Below are positions 1 to 9,608 of a DNA stretch of 64,000 nucleotides, one piece after another. The notes below the pieces were generated by a model, which saw only the letters and a program-made list of their open reading frames with translations, was not told where the DNA came from and searched no databases. The number at the start of each line of letters is the position of its first letter. Position 1 is the first letter of the stretch. Location of the stretch: assembly GCF_024124665.1 (NCBI RefSeq), contig NZ_JAMXSB010000009.1, positions 186,001 through 250,000 on the forward strand, given 5' to 3'. A program made the translations under genes and the position numbers. The stretch comes from Pleionea sp. CnH1-48 (lineage in GTDB: Bacteria > Pseudomonadota > Gammaproteobacteria > Enterobacterales > Kangiellaceae).

Positions 1-660
1 GTATTGTATTTTGAAGGTGAACGTGATGGTCGCTATCGTATTCTACGTGCTGTAAAAAATCGATTTGGTGCGGTCAATGAGTTGGGTGTGTTTGCCATGA
101 CCGAAACTGGGCTTAAAGAAGTTAAGAACCCTTCGGCAATTTTTCTATCCAGTTATGAACAACAAGTGGCAGGCAGTACAGTGATGGTGACCTGGGAAGG
201 CTCGCGACCTATGCTGGTAGAGGTGCAGGCTCTGGTTGATGAAAGTCATTTATCGAACCCAAGGCGTGTCACTGTTGGACTGGAGCAAAATCGACTGGCT
301 ATGTTGTTGGCTGTTTTAAGTCGACATGGTGGGGTATCGACTTTTGATCAAGACGTGTTTGTAAATGCAGTGGGTGGGGTACGAGTGACCGAAACCAGTG
401 CCGATCTGGCGTTGCTTTTTGCTGTGCTTTCGAGTTTAAGAAATCGGCCTCTGCCTCGAGAATTGATTGTTTTTGGAGAAGTGGGGCTAGCAGGAGAGAT
501 TCGCCCAGTACCCAATGGCCAGGAACGGTTAAAAGAAGCGTTCAAGCATGGTTTTAAGAAGGCGATTGTCCCTTATGCTAACCTACCCAAAAAGTATCCA
601 AAAGACGTTGAAGTCGTTGGCGTCAAAAACCTCCAGGAAGCGCTTGACCAACTGCAATAA
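1..660 (+). CDS. radA: DNA repair protein RadA/Sms, C-terminal part (cut by window edge)
   Basis: RadA is a RecA-like helicase that promotes branch migration and processes recombination intermediates. Only the last 219 residues are visible; the reading frame is open from base 1, so the gene starts to the left. The RadA-specific KNRFG motif lies near residue 18 of the visible part. It is followed by the Lon-like C-terminal domain, with the VGGVRVTETSADLALL segment and a GEVGLAGEIRPV segment near the end. The TAA stop is at 658-660. The next gene is convergent and begins only a few bases away. The identification is firm; only its 5' part is missing. Confidence 0.95.
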   Translation, partial: VLYFEGERDGRYRILRAVKNRFGAVNELGVFAMTETGLKEVKNPSAIFLSSYEQQVAGSTVMVTWEGSRPMLVEVQALVDESHLSNPRRVTVGLEQNRLAMLLAVLSRHGGVSTFDQDVFVNAVGGVRVTETSADLALLFAVLSSLRNRPLPRELIVFGEVGLAGEIRPVPNGQERLKEAFKHGFKKAIVPYANLPKKYPKDVEVVGVKNLQEALDQLQ

Positions 661-663
661 GCG

Positions 664-1047
664 TTAGGCTTGCTGCGAGTGTTGCTCGATGAGTGTTGCC
701 AGTTCTCGGTTGAGCAAAGTGCTGTCGCCCGTATTCAGTTCGATGGTTCGACGCAGCAAGCTGATGCTTTCAACATCGATATGCACGCAGTAGAGCCCAA
801 CAGAACCTTCTTCTTGGTGTACGATTTTGCTGGCCATATTAATTTTGTGTCGGTCATGGCCTAAGAAGAAGGTAAGAGAGGCTTCACTTTCTGCTTCAAA
901 CTCAGTTTCTGAGGGAAAGCTAACCAGTGCTCCTTTTAGTGATATGTCTTTCAACTGACACGGGTAGCTGGTGCCATTCTGCGTTAATGTCGCAGAATGA
1001 TCGAACGGAACTCGATGAAATAGCCGTCTTTCTGTTGATTCTTCCAT
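664..1047 (-). CDS. PilZ-domain protein (c-di-GMP receptor type)
   Basis: This 127-residue, single-domain PilZ protein probably binds cyclic di-GMP in the cytoplasm. Both halves of the ligand signature are visible: an arginine motif RRLFHR at residues 7-12, and the D-I-S-L-K-G segment (D/NxSxxG) near residue 34. The rest is a small beta-barrel and a C-terminal helix. A strong GGAGGATAT ribosome binding site lies just upstream of the ATG, which supports the start. It is convergent with radA and separated from it by only three bases. The output process (motility, polysaccharide or other) cannot be told from the sequence. Confidence 0.85.
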   Translation of the reverse strand: MEESTERRLFHRVPFDHSATLTQNGTSYPCQLKDISLKGALVSFPSETEFEAESEASLTFFLGHDRHKINMASKIVHQEEGSVGLYCVHIDVESISLLRRTIELNTGDSTLLNRELATLIEQHSQQA

Positions 1048-1386
1048 TACATATCCTCCACCTATAAATGTAGCAGATTATTAAGGTCTGTTGATTTTTC
1101 GTTGAATGTCTTTGTAGAGCTATATTGGGAATCAATAGAAAGCGAGTACTTCTTGTCGTCGTGATGGTTTTTTATATGAGATATCAGTGCTTCATTGCAT
1201 TGCTAATACAGAACAACCTCATGATACTTAAAGGGTTTTATCTGTCTTAGAGCTGAAGCAAGTGTATCGACAATATTGGAAACAGTATTTTGCTGACTTT
1301 CGGGAGGTAAGATCGGTAAAATAGCCCCCATTGAAATCTTGTGGCGTTAATAACAAGCGTACCTGAACGAATCTGAGTAATACTGA
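1048..1386. other. Intergenic stretch, no gene seen
   Basis: The 339 bases between the PilZ gene and the small membrane protein hold no convincing reading frame on either strand. The region should contain the leftward promoter of the PilZ gene and a rightward promoter for the following small gene, but I see no consensus -35/-10 pair that I would defend. Confidence 0.4.
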
Positions 1387-1701
1387 ATGAGAATACTAAT
1401 AGCCATGTTGGGCGCGGCTTTGATGGTGGTCCTGTTAACCCTGATAGCGATTGGACTGTATAACGCATTTCCTGATGAGGAAATTGAAGTCACAAAAATA
1501 GAGTTAAATAATGTGATTAGCGGAACCGACTATCGTGTTGAGAGCATACAGTGCCAATGTCAGAACGAAGAGCTCGAAGAAGATATTGTCGAAACGGCAG
1601 TAGGATACGCATGTAAGCGTCGTATATTATCTCAAACTCAAAGGGTTGAGTTACCTCAATGCAGCGAGCTTGAAGAGCCGTCTGCTACGCGCGTCAATTA
1701 G
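1387..1701 (+). CDS. Small membrane-anchored protein of unknown function
   Basis: This 104-residue protein has one strongly hydrophobic N-terminal segment (about residues 4-26, MLGAALMVVLLTLIAIGLY). A soluble acidic tail follows, carrying four cysteines in C-Q-C and separate C positions (residues near 56, 58, 78, 95). It could be a signal-anchored periplasmic protein with disulfides. No family is recognised. The ribosome binding site is weak, so the start is uncertain. A bidirectional hairpin terminator follows, shared with ettA on the other strand, which supports this being an independent transcription unit. Confidence 0.5.
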   Translation: MRILIAMLGAALMVVLLTLIAIGLYNAFPDEEIEVTKIELNNVISGTDYRVESIQCQCQNEELEEDIVETAVGYACKRRILSQTQRVELPQCSELEEPSATRVN

Positions 1702-1793
1702 TTTTTGAAACAGTGAGCGAAAGAATTTTTCTGGCTTAGTTAAAGCAAAGTATTCGGTAGTGCCGGGATTTTTTCTCTCTTTGAAACGCATAA

Positions 1794-1819
1794 AAAAGCC
1801 GAGCTATTGCTCGGCTTTT
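1794..1819. terminator. Bidirectional Rho-independent terminator
   Basis: An 11-bp perfect stem (AAAAGCCGAGC with GCTCGGCTTTT) closes on a TATT loop. It has A-runs on one side and T-runs on the other, so it can end transcription both from the small rightward gene and from leftward ettA, whose stop codon is 17 bases away. Confidence 0.9.
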
Positions 1820-1835
1820 GTGTTGGTAAACTTAT

Positions 1836-3509
1836 TTATAAGTCATCGCCTAACTTTTTGTACTTAATTCGCTGAGGCTGATCGGCGTCTTTACCTAGTC
1901 GACGCTTACGGTCAGCTTCATAGTCCGCGTAGTTACCTTCAAACCAAACGGTTTCACTGTTACCTTCGAAAGCTAACATGTGAGTTGCGATTCTATCCAG
2001 GAACCAGCGATCGTGCGAAATCACAACGGCACAACCAGGGAAGGCTAACAATGCATCTTCTAACGCACGCAGTGTTTCAACGTCCAGATCATTGGTTGGC
2101 TCATCCAGCAGCAAGACATTGCCACCACTGCGCAACAGTTTAGCCAGATGGACTCGATTGCGCTCACCACCAGACAGATCTTTAATGAACTTTTGCTGAT
2201 CGCCACCACGGAAATTAAAACGACCAACATAAGCACGCGAAGGAACTTGATAATTACCGACTGTGATCATATCCAGACCATCAGAGATTTCTTCCCAAAC
2301 GGTTTTGTTGTCATCAAGACTGTCTCGTGACTGATCAACGTAGGCTAGTTCGACAGTTTCACCAATGCTGATTTCGCCACTGTCAGGATTTTCTTGTCCC
2401 ATCAACATTTTGAATAATGTTGATTTACCGGCACCGTTAGCTCCGATAATTCCCACGATACCACCTTGAGGTAGGCGGAAGTTCAAATCGTTGTAGAGAA
2501 CTTTGTCGCCATAGGTTTTGCTAACGTTGGTGGCTTCAATCACATTGGCACCCAGACGAGGGCCCGGTGGGATATAAAGTTCCTGAGTCTCGTTGCGTTT
2601 TTGGAAATCTTGAGAAGAGAGTTCGTCGAAGCGTGATAAACGCGCTTTACTCTTTGCCTGACGACCTTTTTGGTTAGAACGAACCCACTCTAGTTCTTCT
2701 TTCATGGCTTTGCGGTGAGCATTCTCTTGCTTCTCTTCCATCGCCAAGCGCTGTTCTTTTTGCTCTAACCAGGACGAGTAATTGCCTTCCCAGGGAATGC
2801 CATGGCCGCGATCAAGTTCTAAGATCCAGCTGGCCGCATTATCTAGAAAATAACGATCGTGAGTCACCGCTACCACTGTGCCTTTGTAGTCATGTAAAAA
2901 GCGTTCTAACCATGCTACTGATTCTGCATCCAGGTGGTTTGTTGGCTCATCGAGCAATAACATATCGGGTTTTGATAACAGCAGTTTACACAAAGCAACA
3001 CGACGTAGTTCACCACCAGATAAATGCTCTACCTTGGCATCCCATGGTGGAAGGCGCAACGCTTCTGCGGCGCGTTCTAGTGTTCTTTCTATTTCCCAAC
3101 CATTGCAGGCATCGATCTTATCCTGCAATGAGGCTTGCTCAGCTAGCAAGGCATCAAAATCGGCATCAGGCTCAGCAAAGGCGTTGCTGATTTCTTCGAA
3201 GCGTGTGAGATAGTCTTTGATTTCGCCGAGTCCTTCTTCGACATTTCCGCGTACATCTTTGGACTCATCCAGGACAGGCTCTTGAGGTAGGTAGCCGATA
3301 TTGATGCCCGGCTGAGGGCGAGCTTCGCCATCAATGTCGGTATCAACGCCAGCCATAATGCGTAGTACGGTTGATTTACCCGCACCGTTAAGTCCGAGGA
3401 CACCGATTTTTGCACCAGGGAAGAATGAAAGTGAGATATCTTTAATAATGGTTTTGTTAGGTGGAACAACTTTGCTCACCCGGTTCATGGTATAAATGAA
3501 TTGTGCCAT
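1836..3509 (-). CDS. ettA: Energy-dependent translational throttle protein EttA (ABC-F ATPase)
   Basis: EttA binds the ribosomal E site and gates the first steps of elongation according to the ATP/ADP ratio. At 557 residues it has the family's usual length. Two ABC ATPase domains are visible. The first has Walker [10 protein letters not shown] near residue 39, signature [11 protein letters not shown] near 165 and Walker [12 protein letters not shown] near 185. The second has GANGAGKST near 358, [11 protein letters not shown] near 445 and [11 protein letters not shown] near 467. A charged helical linker between them (about 240-310, rich in K, R and E) is the P-site tRNA interacting region that marks ABC-F proteins. 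There are no membrane segments. The gene stands alone between divergent and convergent neighbours. Confidence 0.96.
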   Translation of the reverse strand: MAQFIYTMNRVSKVVPPNKTIIKDISLSFFPGAKIGVLGLNGAGKSTVLRIMAGVDTDIDGEARPQPGINIGYLPQEPVLDESKDVRGNVEEGLGEIKDYLTRFEEISNAFAEPDADFDALLAEQASLQDKIDACNGWEIERTLERAAEALRLPPWDAKVEHLSGGELRRVALCKLLLSKPDMLLLDEPTNHLDAESVAWLERFLHDYKGTVVAVTHDRYFLDNAASWILELDRGHGIPWEGNYSSWLEQKEQRLAMEEKQENAHRKAMKEELEWVRSNQKGRQAKSKARLSRFDELSSQDFQKRNETQELYIPPGPRLGANVIEATNVSKTYGDKVLYNDLNFRLPQGGIVGIIGANGAGKSTLFKMLMGQENPDSGEISIGETVELAYVDQSRDSLDDNKTVWEEISDGLDMITVGNYQVPSRAYVGRFNFRGGDQQKFIKDLSGGERNRVHLAKLLRSGGNVLLLDEPTNDLDVETLRALEDALLAFPGCAVVISHDRWFLDRIATHMLAFEGNSETVWFEGNYADYEADRKRRLGKDADQPQRIKYKKLGDDL

Positions 3510-3595
3510 GTGAGTTTTTCTTTTATTAATGAAGTTAACCTTATTTTATCAGAATTTTATCGTTTCGCAGGCAGTAAATAATAAGAGTAAAGAAT

Positions 3596-5278
3596 ATGAA
3601 AAAAATAGCGTTTGTTCCTTTGTGGGTATGCCTTCTTTTTATGTTGAATGCCTGTGTTCATAAAGCTCCTGAATCACAAAGTTTCTCTCCCCAAACAACG
3701 GCTATTATTGAACAGCTTTATACGCAAGCCGATCGACGAGCAATAAACTGGTCTATTTTTGAACAGGGGTTAGGTGACTCGAATGAAGAAGTTCGAAAGC
3801 TGGCTGTGCTTAGCCTTGGACGTATCGGTGGTGCCCATGCTGCGGAACGATTGAGTTTAATGCTAGCGGATAAGAGTGCTGTTGTGCGAGCTGCGACGGC
3901 ATTAGCATTGGGAATCAGTGCCGAGCCCGATAGAGTGCCTCTCTTAATACAGGCTTATTCTACTGAATCGACTGTTACCGTAAAAAAAGAGATGTTGTTA
4001 GCTCTGGGAAGCTTGGGAGGAAAAACGGCAGCCCAGTTTTTGAACCTGCAAATTTTGCGAGACGATGTGGCTGACGCTGCGGCTCAGGCCATCGGCCTGT
4101 TGGCGACCTGGCATCGGAATGATTTGATTGTCACTCCTTCGCTTTATACTCGTTTGTTAAAACTTTCTGCAATGCAGAAAACAAAATCATTAAACGCAGC
4201 CTTTGCACTCACACGGATCCCCTGGCCTAAGGATTATATTGACGAGTCAGCCTGGGAGTTGGCCATTAACTCTGCTCAGGCACCAGCAGCAAAAGCTTTG
4301 TTGATTAAAGCGTGGGGACGATTGCCAAAGGTCAAAGGTTTTGCGGTTATATTGCGGCAGATGTCTAACTCTTCGATTGCGGTTCGTATAGAAGCCATTC
4401 GCGCTTTACATGGGTTTGTTGATCAACCTCAAGTTAAGGCGATGCTTTTTGATTGTGTTGATCGTTGCAAGCCTGCTTTAGCCGCAGAAGCGATCACAGC
4501 GTTAGCCAATACAGCAAGTCCTCAGGTTTTTGAGCAACTGAGCGCTCGTTCCAAAAACTTCAATTATCAATGGTTGAAGGTATCGCTGTTTGACGCATGG
4601 CTAAAACGTGACCGTCGAGCCGCGCTTCAATGGTCGCTAAACCATGTTTCTCCAGAAGATGTTGTCTGGTTAGCTAAGTTGATAAAAGAGCTCGATAAAA
4701 CAGAGTACCAAACAGAACGCTCGCGTTTGCTAACCTGGTTACAACAAACCGCAAAACATCGACAGCAGCGGTGGAAGCACGAGCTTCCTGAAGCTAAAGA
4801 GCCTGAATATCCTGCTCAATCGACACCTGACTATGAGCAGGTCGCTCCTATAAATCTGTTAAAAGTTGAGGTGGTGACTAATCGAGGCACTATGGTGTTT
4901 GGTTTTGACAAGCATGCGCCTTATACCGCCTACCATTTTATTCAACGGGTCAGAGACGGCTTTTATAACGGTTCTCTTTTTTCTCGGGTGATTCCCAACT
5001 TTGTTGCGCAGGGTGGTGAGCATCAGGGTGATGGAAGCGGGCATGTTGGTTACACGATTCGCGAAGAAATCTCATCGCTTTCTCATCAACCTGGAACCAT
5101 CGGTATGGCGACCATTGGCAAAGACACAGGTGGCGCTCAGTTTTTTATAAACCTGGCTCCGAACTTGCACTTGGACCGTCATTACACATTATTTGGTAAA
5201 GTGATTAGTGGCTTTGATGTTGCACAGTCATTGCAACTGGGCGACTGGATTGTGACAGCACGAGTAGTTGACAGTTAA
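3596..5278 (+). CDS. Lipoprotein with HEAT repeats and a C-terminal cyclophilin (peptidyl-prolyl isomerase) domain
   Basis: The 560-residue protein starts with a lipoprotein signal (hydrophobic stretch then lipobox L-N-A-C, Cys near residue 20), so it should be an outer- or inner-membrane-anchored periplasmic protein. Residues about 45-380 are helical HEAT-type repeats (for example EVRKLAVLSLGRIGG, AVVRAATALALGI, AVRIEAIRAL). Residues about 425-555 form a cyclophilin domain with the expected active-site pattern: SRVIPNFVAQGG, GGAQFFINL and HYTLFGKV. These supply the R, F, Q and H equivalents of CypA R55, F60, Q63 and H126, so the isomerase is probably active. HEAT repeats could hold a client or an envelope machine. 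The fusion is known in some marine gammaproteobacteria and Bacteroidetes, but its role is unclear. Confidence 0.85.
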   Translation: MKKIAFVPLWVCLLFMLNACVHKAPESQSFSPQTTAIIEQLYTQADRRAINWSIFEQGLGDSNEEVRKLAVLSLGRIGGAHAAERLSLMLADKSAVVRAATALALGISAEPDRVPLLIQAYSTESTVTVKKEMLLALGSLGGKTAAQFLNLQILRDDVADAAAQAIGLLATWHRNDLIVTPSLYTRLLKLSAMQKTKSLNAAFALTRIPWPKDYIDESAWELAINSAQAPAAKALLIKAWGRLPKVKGFAVILRQMSNSSIAVRIEAIRALHGFVDQPQVKAMLFDCVDRCKPALAAEAITALANTASPQVFEQLSARSKNFNYQWLKVSLFDAWLKRDRRAALQWSLNHVSPEDVVWLAKLIKELDKTEYQTERSRLLTWLQQTAKHRQQRWKHELPEAKEPEYPAQSTPDYEQVAPINLLKVEVVTNRGTMVFGFDKHAPYTAYHFIQRVRDGFYNGSLFSRVIPNFVAQGGEHQGDGSGHVGYTIREEISSLSHQPGTIGMATIGKDTGGAQFFINLAPNLHLDRHYTLFGKVISGFDVAQSLQLGDWIVTARVVDS

Positions 5279-5349
5279 CTGTTTCTTTATGGACAATTCC
5301 CACAAGCTGTGTGAAGTACTTTGGCTATAAACAGAAGGATGGCTTAAGT

Positions 5350-5958
5350 TTGACGACGATAAAAACAACAATGTGTATTCTAATCTCCTGCCTCCTTTTG
5401 GGGTGCAGTACCTATCGGCCATCGAACGCGAATGATCTGTGTTCTATTTTTCGTGGTGAAACTGACTGGTACGAAGATGCCGTAGATGCTAACGAACGTT
5501 GGGGAACGCCTATTTGGGTGATGATGGCGATCATGAAGCAAGAATCCAGTTTTCGTCATGATGTGCATGCGCCACGAGATTACCTGCTGGGATTTATCCC
5601 CTGGGGATACAAATCGAGTGCTTACGGTTTTGCGCAAGCGAAAGATGAAGTTTGGGGCGAGTATCGAGCAGAAGTGAACTCGGGCGGCTCGAGAGATGAT
5701 TTTGGTGACGCTATTGATTTTATTGGTTGGTACACTCATAAAACACAGCGTCGACTCAACATATCTAAGTGGGATGCCTACAATCAATACTTGGCATACC
5801 ATGAAGGTCGTGGTGGTTATTCTCGTGGTACTTATCGTTCAAAAGGCTGGCTGATTAATGTCGCAAAAAAGGTGAAGCTGCAAGCGGCTCGTTATAATAC
5901 TCAGTTAAAAACTTGTAAAAGCGATCTGGACGATGCCATCGATGGTTGGTTCTTCTAG
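5350..5958 (+). CDS. Lytic transglycosylase-like (SLT fold) lipoprotein
   Basis: This protein of about 200 residues probably cleaves peptidoglycan at the outer membrane. It begins with a short lipoprotein signal (ISCLLLGC-S lipobox). The lysozyme-like core has the catalytic-glutamate motif K-Q-E-S-S-F, then S-A-Y-G-F-A-Q and the later YLAYHEGRGGY segment typical of SLT domains. I place the start at a TTG (5350), because an AGAAGGAT ribosome binding site lies about 10 bases before it. A GTG at 5311 and an ATG at 5371 are alternatives. It ends just before a strong terminator and follows the HEAT/cyclophilin lipoprotein on the same strand. Confidence 0.8.
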   Translation: MTTIKTTMCILISCLLLGCSTYRPSNANDLCSIFRGETDWYEDAVDANERWGTPIWVMMAIMKQESSFRHDVHAPRDYLLGFIPWGYKSSAYGFAQAKDEVWGEYRAEVNSGGSRDDFGDAIDFIGWYTHKTQRRLNISKWDAYNQYLAYHEGRGGYSRGTYRSKGWLINVAKKVKLQAARYNTQLKTCKSDLDDAIDGWFF

Positions 5959-5991
5959 TTGTTCATTTAATTACATAATAGAAATAAGTTT

Positions 5992-6024
5992 AAAAAAGCC
6001 TCATAAAAAGTATGAGGCTTTTTT
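5992..6024. terminator. Bidirectional Rho-independent terminator
   Basis: A 14-bp stem (AAAAAAGCCTCATA with TATGAGGCTTTTTT) closes on a short AAAAG loop and is flanked by A- and T-runs. It can serve the rightward transglycosylase-like gene and the leftward aldehyde dehydrogenase gene. Confidence 0.9.
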
Positions 6025-6095
6025 GAATAACTCCGTCAGCTTTTAAGTGCCAGAGTGTTAGCTGTGCCTTTAAATATTTTGAGCTTTCTTTAGTT

Positions 6096-7496
6096 TTATT
6101 GAGTGTGCTTCCAGATCTGCATTTTTTGAAACTGCATGTCGTCGATAGTATAAGGAATGCCACCGATACCTAAACCTGAGTGCTTTAAGCCTGCAAAAGG
6201 CATAGCATCATCGCGAAAAGCCGTGTGCTCATTCACCATAACCGCCGCTGCATTCAGCTGTTGATAACATTGTTCTATTTGTTGAATGTTATGAGAGTAC
6301 ACTGATGCCTGAAAAGCAAAGGGCGTATCATTGGCTTGTTGGATCGCTTCTTCTAAGTGCTCGTAGGTATAGATGCACAACACTGGACCGAAGACTTCCG
6401 CTTGGCTGACTTTAAGGTTTTTGTCGGGGTTGAGCAAAATGGTGGGTTCAAAAAAATGTGCATTAATAGCTTTGCCACCTAGCACGACTTCGCATTGATT
6501 GTTTTTGGCTTCTTCAATCCATTCTGTTAATCGGGTGACTTCTTTGCTGCGAATCAAAGGACCAACGTCGGTCTTAGGATCTCGGGCATCGCATATATGC
6601 AATTGCTGGGTAGCTTCCACCAATTGTTGTAAAACTTCTTGTTGTCGACTGGAGTGAACATAGAGTCGTTGTGTTGAGACACAAACTTGGCCTGCGTGAT
6701 AAAAAGCGCCTTTAACAATATCTGGGATTGCTCGTTTTAGATCGGCGCTTTCAGTGACGACGCTGGGTGCAATGCCTCCATGCTCCAAGGCGCAACGTAC
6801 TCCAGGATTAAGTTTTGCTCTTAATTGCCAGCCCACTTTTGCTGAGCCAATAAAGCTAAAAAAACCTTCGGTTAGATTGTCTATGAGTGCTTGAGCTATG
6901 TTTAAGTCTGCTGTAATGACAACATCGATGTAATGTTTCGGCACACCCACTTGCCACATCAGTTTAACAAAGTTTAAGCAGGATAGAGGCGTGTCTGGTG
7001 CAGGTTTTATGACACAAGGACAACCCGCTGCTAAGGCTGGGATCACTTGGTGTACGATAAGATTTAGAGGGTGATTAAAAGCACTAAAAGCTAATACCGG
7101 GCCGATAGGAAACGCGCTGGACATGGCGCGCCTAGGTGCTTGAGATTGTGTGTCTGTTAAAGGATATTGTGTACCGTCATTTTGATGAAGGTAATGAATC
7201 GCAGTATGAATGCCCGCGACGGCTCGAGCCGCTTCGACACGAGCATCTTTTAGAGGTTTTCCCCCTTCGGTAGCGATGGTTTGCGCAAAGGATTCTTGTT
7301 GTTCGGCTAATTGCTCTGCTATCTGCGTTAACCAGGCAATGCGTTGATGGACCGGAAGTCTTTGACTAGCATCTTGATAAGTTTTATGAGCCGTGGCGAG
7401 CTTTTGCGTTGCCGACTCAAGAGAGTCGGCGCAAAGTGTTTCGATGATATCACCGGTAGAAGGATTGAGCACATCAAGCTGCAATCTTGGAGACAT
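6096..7496 (-). CDS. NAD(P)-dependent aldehyde dehydrogenase
   Basis: This 466-residue cytoplasmic enzyme of the ALDH superfamily oxidises an aldehyde to the acid. The cofactor glycine motif GSAKVGWQL lies near residue 216. The general-base glutamate is in ALEHGG, and the catalytic cysteine is in HAGQVCVSTQR near residue 273. The late EVFGPVLCIY segment and the C-terminal GLKHSGLG segment are also present. The length fits short single-domain ALDHs. The substrate cannot be read from the sequence. It stands in the same direction as the M23 gene upstream, about 40 bases away, but shows no functional link to it. Confidence 0.88.
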   Translation of the reverse strand: MSPRLQLDVLNPSTGDIIETLCADSLESATQKLATAHKTYQDASQRLPVHQRIAWLTQIAEQLAEQQESFAQTIATEGGKPLKDARVEAARAVAGIHTAIHYLHQNDGTQYPLTDTQSQAPRRAMSSAFPIGPVLAFSAFNHPLNLIVHQVIPALAAGCPCVIKPAPDTPLSCLNFVKLMWQVGVPKHYIDVVITADLNIAQALIDNLTEGFFSFIGSAKVGWQLRAKLNPGVRCALEHGGIAPSVVTESADLKRAIPDIVKGAFYHAGQVCVSTQRLYVHSSRQQEVLQQLVEATQQLHICDARDPKTDVGPLIRSKEVTRLTEWIEEAKNNQCEVVLGGKAINAHFFEPTILLNPDKNLKVSQAEVFGPVLCIYTYEHLEEAIQQANDTPFAFQASVYSHNIQQIEQCYQQLNAAAVMVNEHTAFRDDAMPFAGLKHSGLGIGGIPYTIDDMQFQKMQIWKHTQ

Positions 7497-7538
7497 GTCG
7501 CTTCTCTTTATGATAGATGGATGCTCTAGTGTACCTCT

Positions 7539-8630
7539 TTATTCGGCTGCCGCCCACGCCTCTAAATCATATCTGCGAACGAAGGTGGCTTTCTTAAAAC
7601 CGGGGACAATGTCATTGCTTCTGGCAAAAAATGCCTGCCCACTTTCGTTGTAAAACTCAATAGGAAATGTTTGTGTGACCTTTTCCCAATCCAATGCATT
7701 TTGTACTTGCAGGTGTAGGTGAGGCTCTGTGGTATTGCCTGAGTTTCCACAATGAGCAATTAATTCCCCTTGTTTTACTGACTGGCCTTCGGCAACGACA
7801 ACACTGTTCTGTTTTAAATGTGCCATAAGAACAAAACGCTCGGGGGCTATTTCTATAACAACATAATTACCAGTGAGATTATCTTGATCACTATTGCCTA
7901 TTTTAACATCCGGGAGATGAGTTTTTATTTGACGCACGATGCCTTGGGTGGGGGCGTACAGGGGAATATCAAAGCAGGGGTAGTCTTCCAGTTTTTCAGA
8001 TAAGGTGTCTTCTGCGCGTTGTGCCAGTGTCATGTCTAAAGCAAACCGCTGTTCCGGCAAATGGAAGTGATGGTTAAATAAACTACTGGCTCCGCCCTGG
8101 CCTACATAAGCCGCTTGTTGGAAAGGAGAATGCAGCTGCACCGCATCGGCAAATTGCGTGCGAGAGAATTGCAGCAATTGAAAGATCAATACGCCGTTCA
8201 TCAAAAGGAACAGTGCAAATTGAGGCCAGTTTAATCGCGAGGTGGGTATCCAGCTAGCAATGATAATAAATACCGGACAACCAATCATCATGATCAGAAT
8301 CCAACGATATTCATCCGCTGAGAAACTGAAGGCGGGCAAACGCTGCAAAACATAAGTGAGCACCAAAGCAAAAAAGAGCGTCTTGTTGAGCGCAATAAGC
8401 CAGTAAGACAGGCCTTGTTCCTGCACCACTTGCTGCCAAAAAGTGATACCGTATTCTTGATTTATAAGTGCCATCACCAATTTGATGACTTCTACGCCAC
8501 AGCGAAAAATAAGATAAACATTCAGCAGGTTGTAGAAAGTCCCTGTATAGAAACCTAATGTCAGTACTGCACCCAGTAACACAACGCCTGAAATATCGAG
8601 AATCATCCACCACATAAATTCGATTACCAC
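7539..8630 (-). CDS. Multi-pass membrane protein with C-terminal M23-like peptidase domain
   Basis: The 363-residue protein has about five hydrophobic segments in its first 170 residues, then a soluble LytM/M23 domain (about 215-340). The later metal motifs are present: LMAHL and the H-L-H of EPHLHLQ. The first ligand is altered: where M23 enzymes have HxxxD, this protein has YPCFD, keeping the Asp but not the His. It may be a degenerate domain that activates amidases or binds peptidoglycan, rather than an active endopeptidase. The GTG start gives the listed end; an ATG five codons in (8615) is an alternative. Confidence 0.75.
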   Translation of the reverse strand: MVIEFMWWMILDISGVVLLGAVLTLGFYTGTFYNLLNVYLIFRCGVEVIKLVMALINQEYGITFWQQVVQEQGLSYWLIALNKTLFFALVLTYVLQRLPAFSFSADEYRWILIMMIGCPVFIIIASWIPTSRLNWPQFALFLLMNGVLIFQLLQFSRTQFADAVQLHSPFQQAAYVGQGGASSLFNHHFHLPEQRFALDMTLAQRAEDTLSEKLEDYPCFDIPLYAPTQGIVRQIKTHLPDVKIGNSDQDNLTGNYVVIEIAPERFVLMAHLKQNSVVVAEGQSVKQGELIAHCGNSGNTTEPHLHLQVQNALDWEKVTQTFPIEFYNESGQAFFARSNDIVPGFKKATFVRRYDLEAWAAAE

Positions 8631-8740
8631 CCATTAAAAATCACTCTGAAACCAGCATAACCAGGTTGTTGAGTAGCGAACACCCCTTGGGCTCGGTATA
8701 CTTTGCAGGTATCAAAATAAGATACCCGGGTGGACAAAAT

Positions 8741-9514
8741 ATGAAAGACTTGGATGAGCAGCTGGTGATTTACTGCTTAGGAGCGATTAAAGAAAGTCTG
8801 CAGCAACAGTCGATTACCTATGCCGAGCTCGCTCAACGATTTGAAGTGGCTGAGGTGACCATTAAGAGAATGCTCAATCAGTCCGATATTGCTATGAGCC
8901 GCTTGTTGGCTCTGTGTGACATTGCGGGATTGTCACTGGCTAAGTTGCTGGAAGATTTTAACAGTCAACCGCCTCTGCACTACTATTTTTCTGCACGGCA
9001 GGATGAAGCTTTTTATCAACATCCCGGCCTATTACATTATTTTTCTGAGCTGTTTTATACGGGGTTATCGGCAGAAGAAATTGCCGCCAAGTATCAGCTT
9101 AATGAAGTATCTAGCTACCAGTATCTACGCGCGTTGGAAAACATCGAGCTGATAGAGCTTTTGCCACAGAACAAAGTTCGTTTTTTAGTCCAGGCGCCCT
9201 TAGGGTTTGATCACCAAAGCAAAGTGCTCAAACAACAGGTACAAAAGAGCATTGAAGCAACCTGCGACAAAGTGATGAATGCTCCCGATGCAGCAGAGCA
9301 TTTTTTTATTGCCAAACCCTTAAGCTTATCACCGCAACTCTACGCCAAGCTGATTCAAGAGCTGATGAAAATCATTGAGCGTTTTGCGCAGATATCAGAG
9401 TGGCAGGCTGGTGGATCAGACGATCAAGGATATGAGTTGATTATGATGGGTTGTCCGACCACCGAAGAGGAAACATCTCTTATTGTTAATATCCCTGTCG
9501 ATCATTTTGAATAG
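8741..9514 (+). CDS. Helix-turn-helix transcriptional regulator
   Basis: The N-terminal 65 residues form a Cro/CI-like HTH: SITYAELAQRFEVAEVTIKRMLNQSDIAMSRLLALCDIAG. The rest has a second possible winged or HTH segment (TGLSAEEIAAKYQLNEVSSYQYLRALE) and a C-terminal part that looks like a ligand or oligomerisation domain. I chose the ATG at 8741; an upstream TTG at 8666 would add 25 residues that do not look like part of the domain. It is about 257 residues long with this start. It is divergent from the M23 gene. The regulated genes are unknown. Confidence 0.65.
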   Translation: MKDLDEQLVIYCLGAIKESLQQQSITYAELAQRFEVAEVTIKRMLNQSDIAMSRLLALCDIAGLSLAKLLEDFNSQPPLHYYFSARQDEAFYQHPGLLHYFSELFYTGLSAEEIAAKYQLNEVSSYQYLRALENIELIELLPQNKVRFLVQAPLGFDHQSKVLKQQVQKSIEATCDKVMNAPDAAEHFFIAKPLSLSPQLYAKLIQELMKIIERFAQISEWQAGGSDDQGYELIMMGCPTTEEETSLIVNIPVDHFE

Positions 9515-9608
9515 TTAGGGTGTAAATATTTACGAAAGTGATCGTGATTGTAACAAACGAATTTCTGGCGCATCCCTGCAATAGCTATCATTGTATTGGG
9601 AGTTCCCT

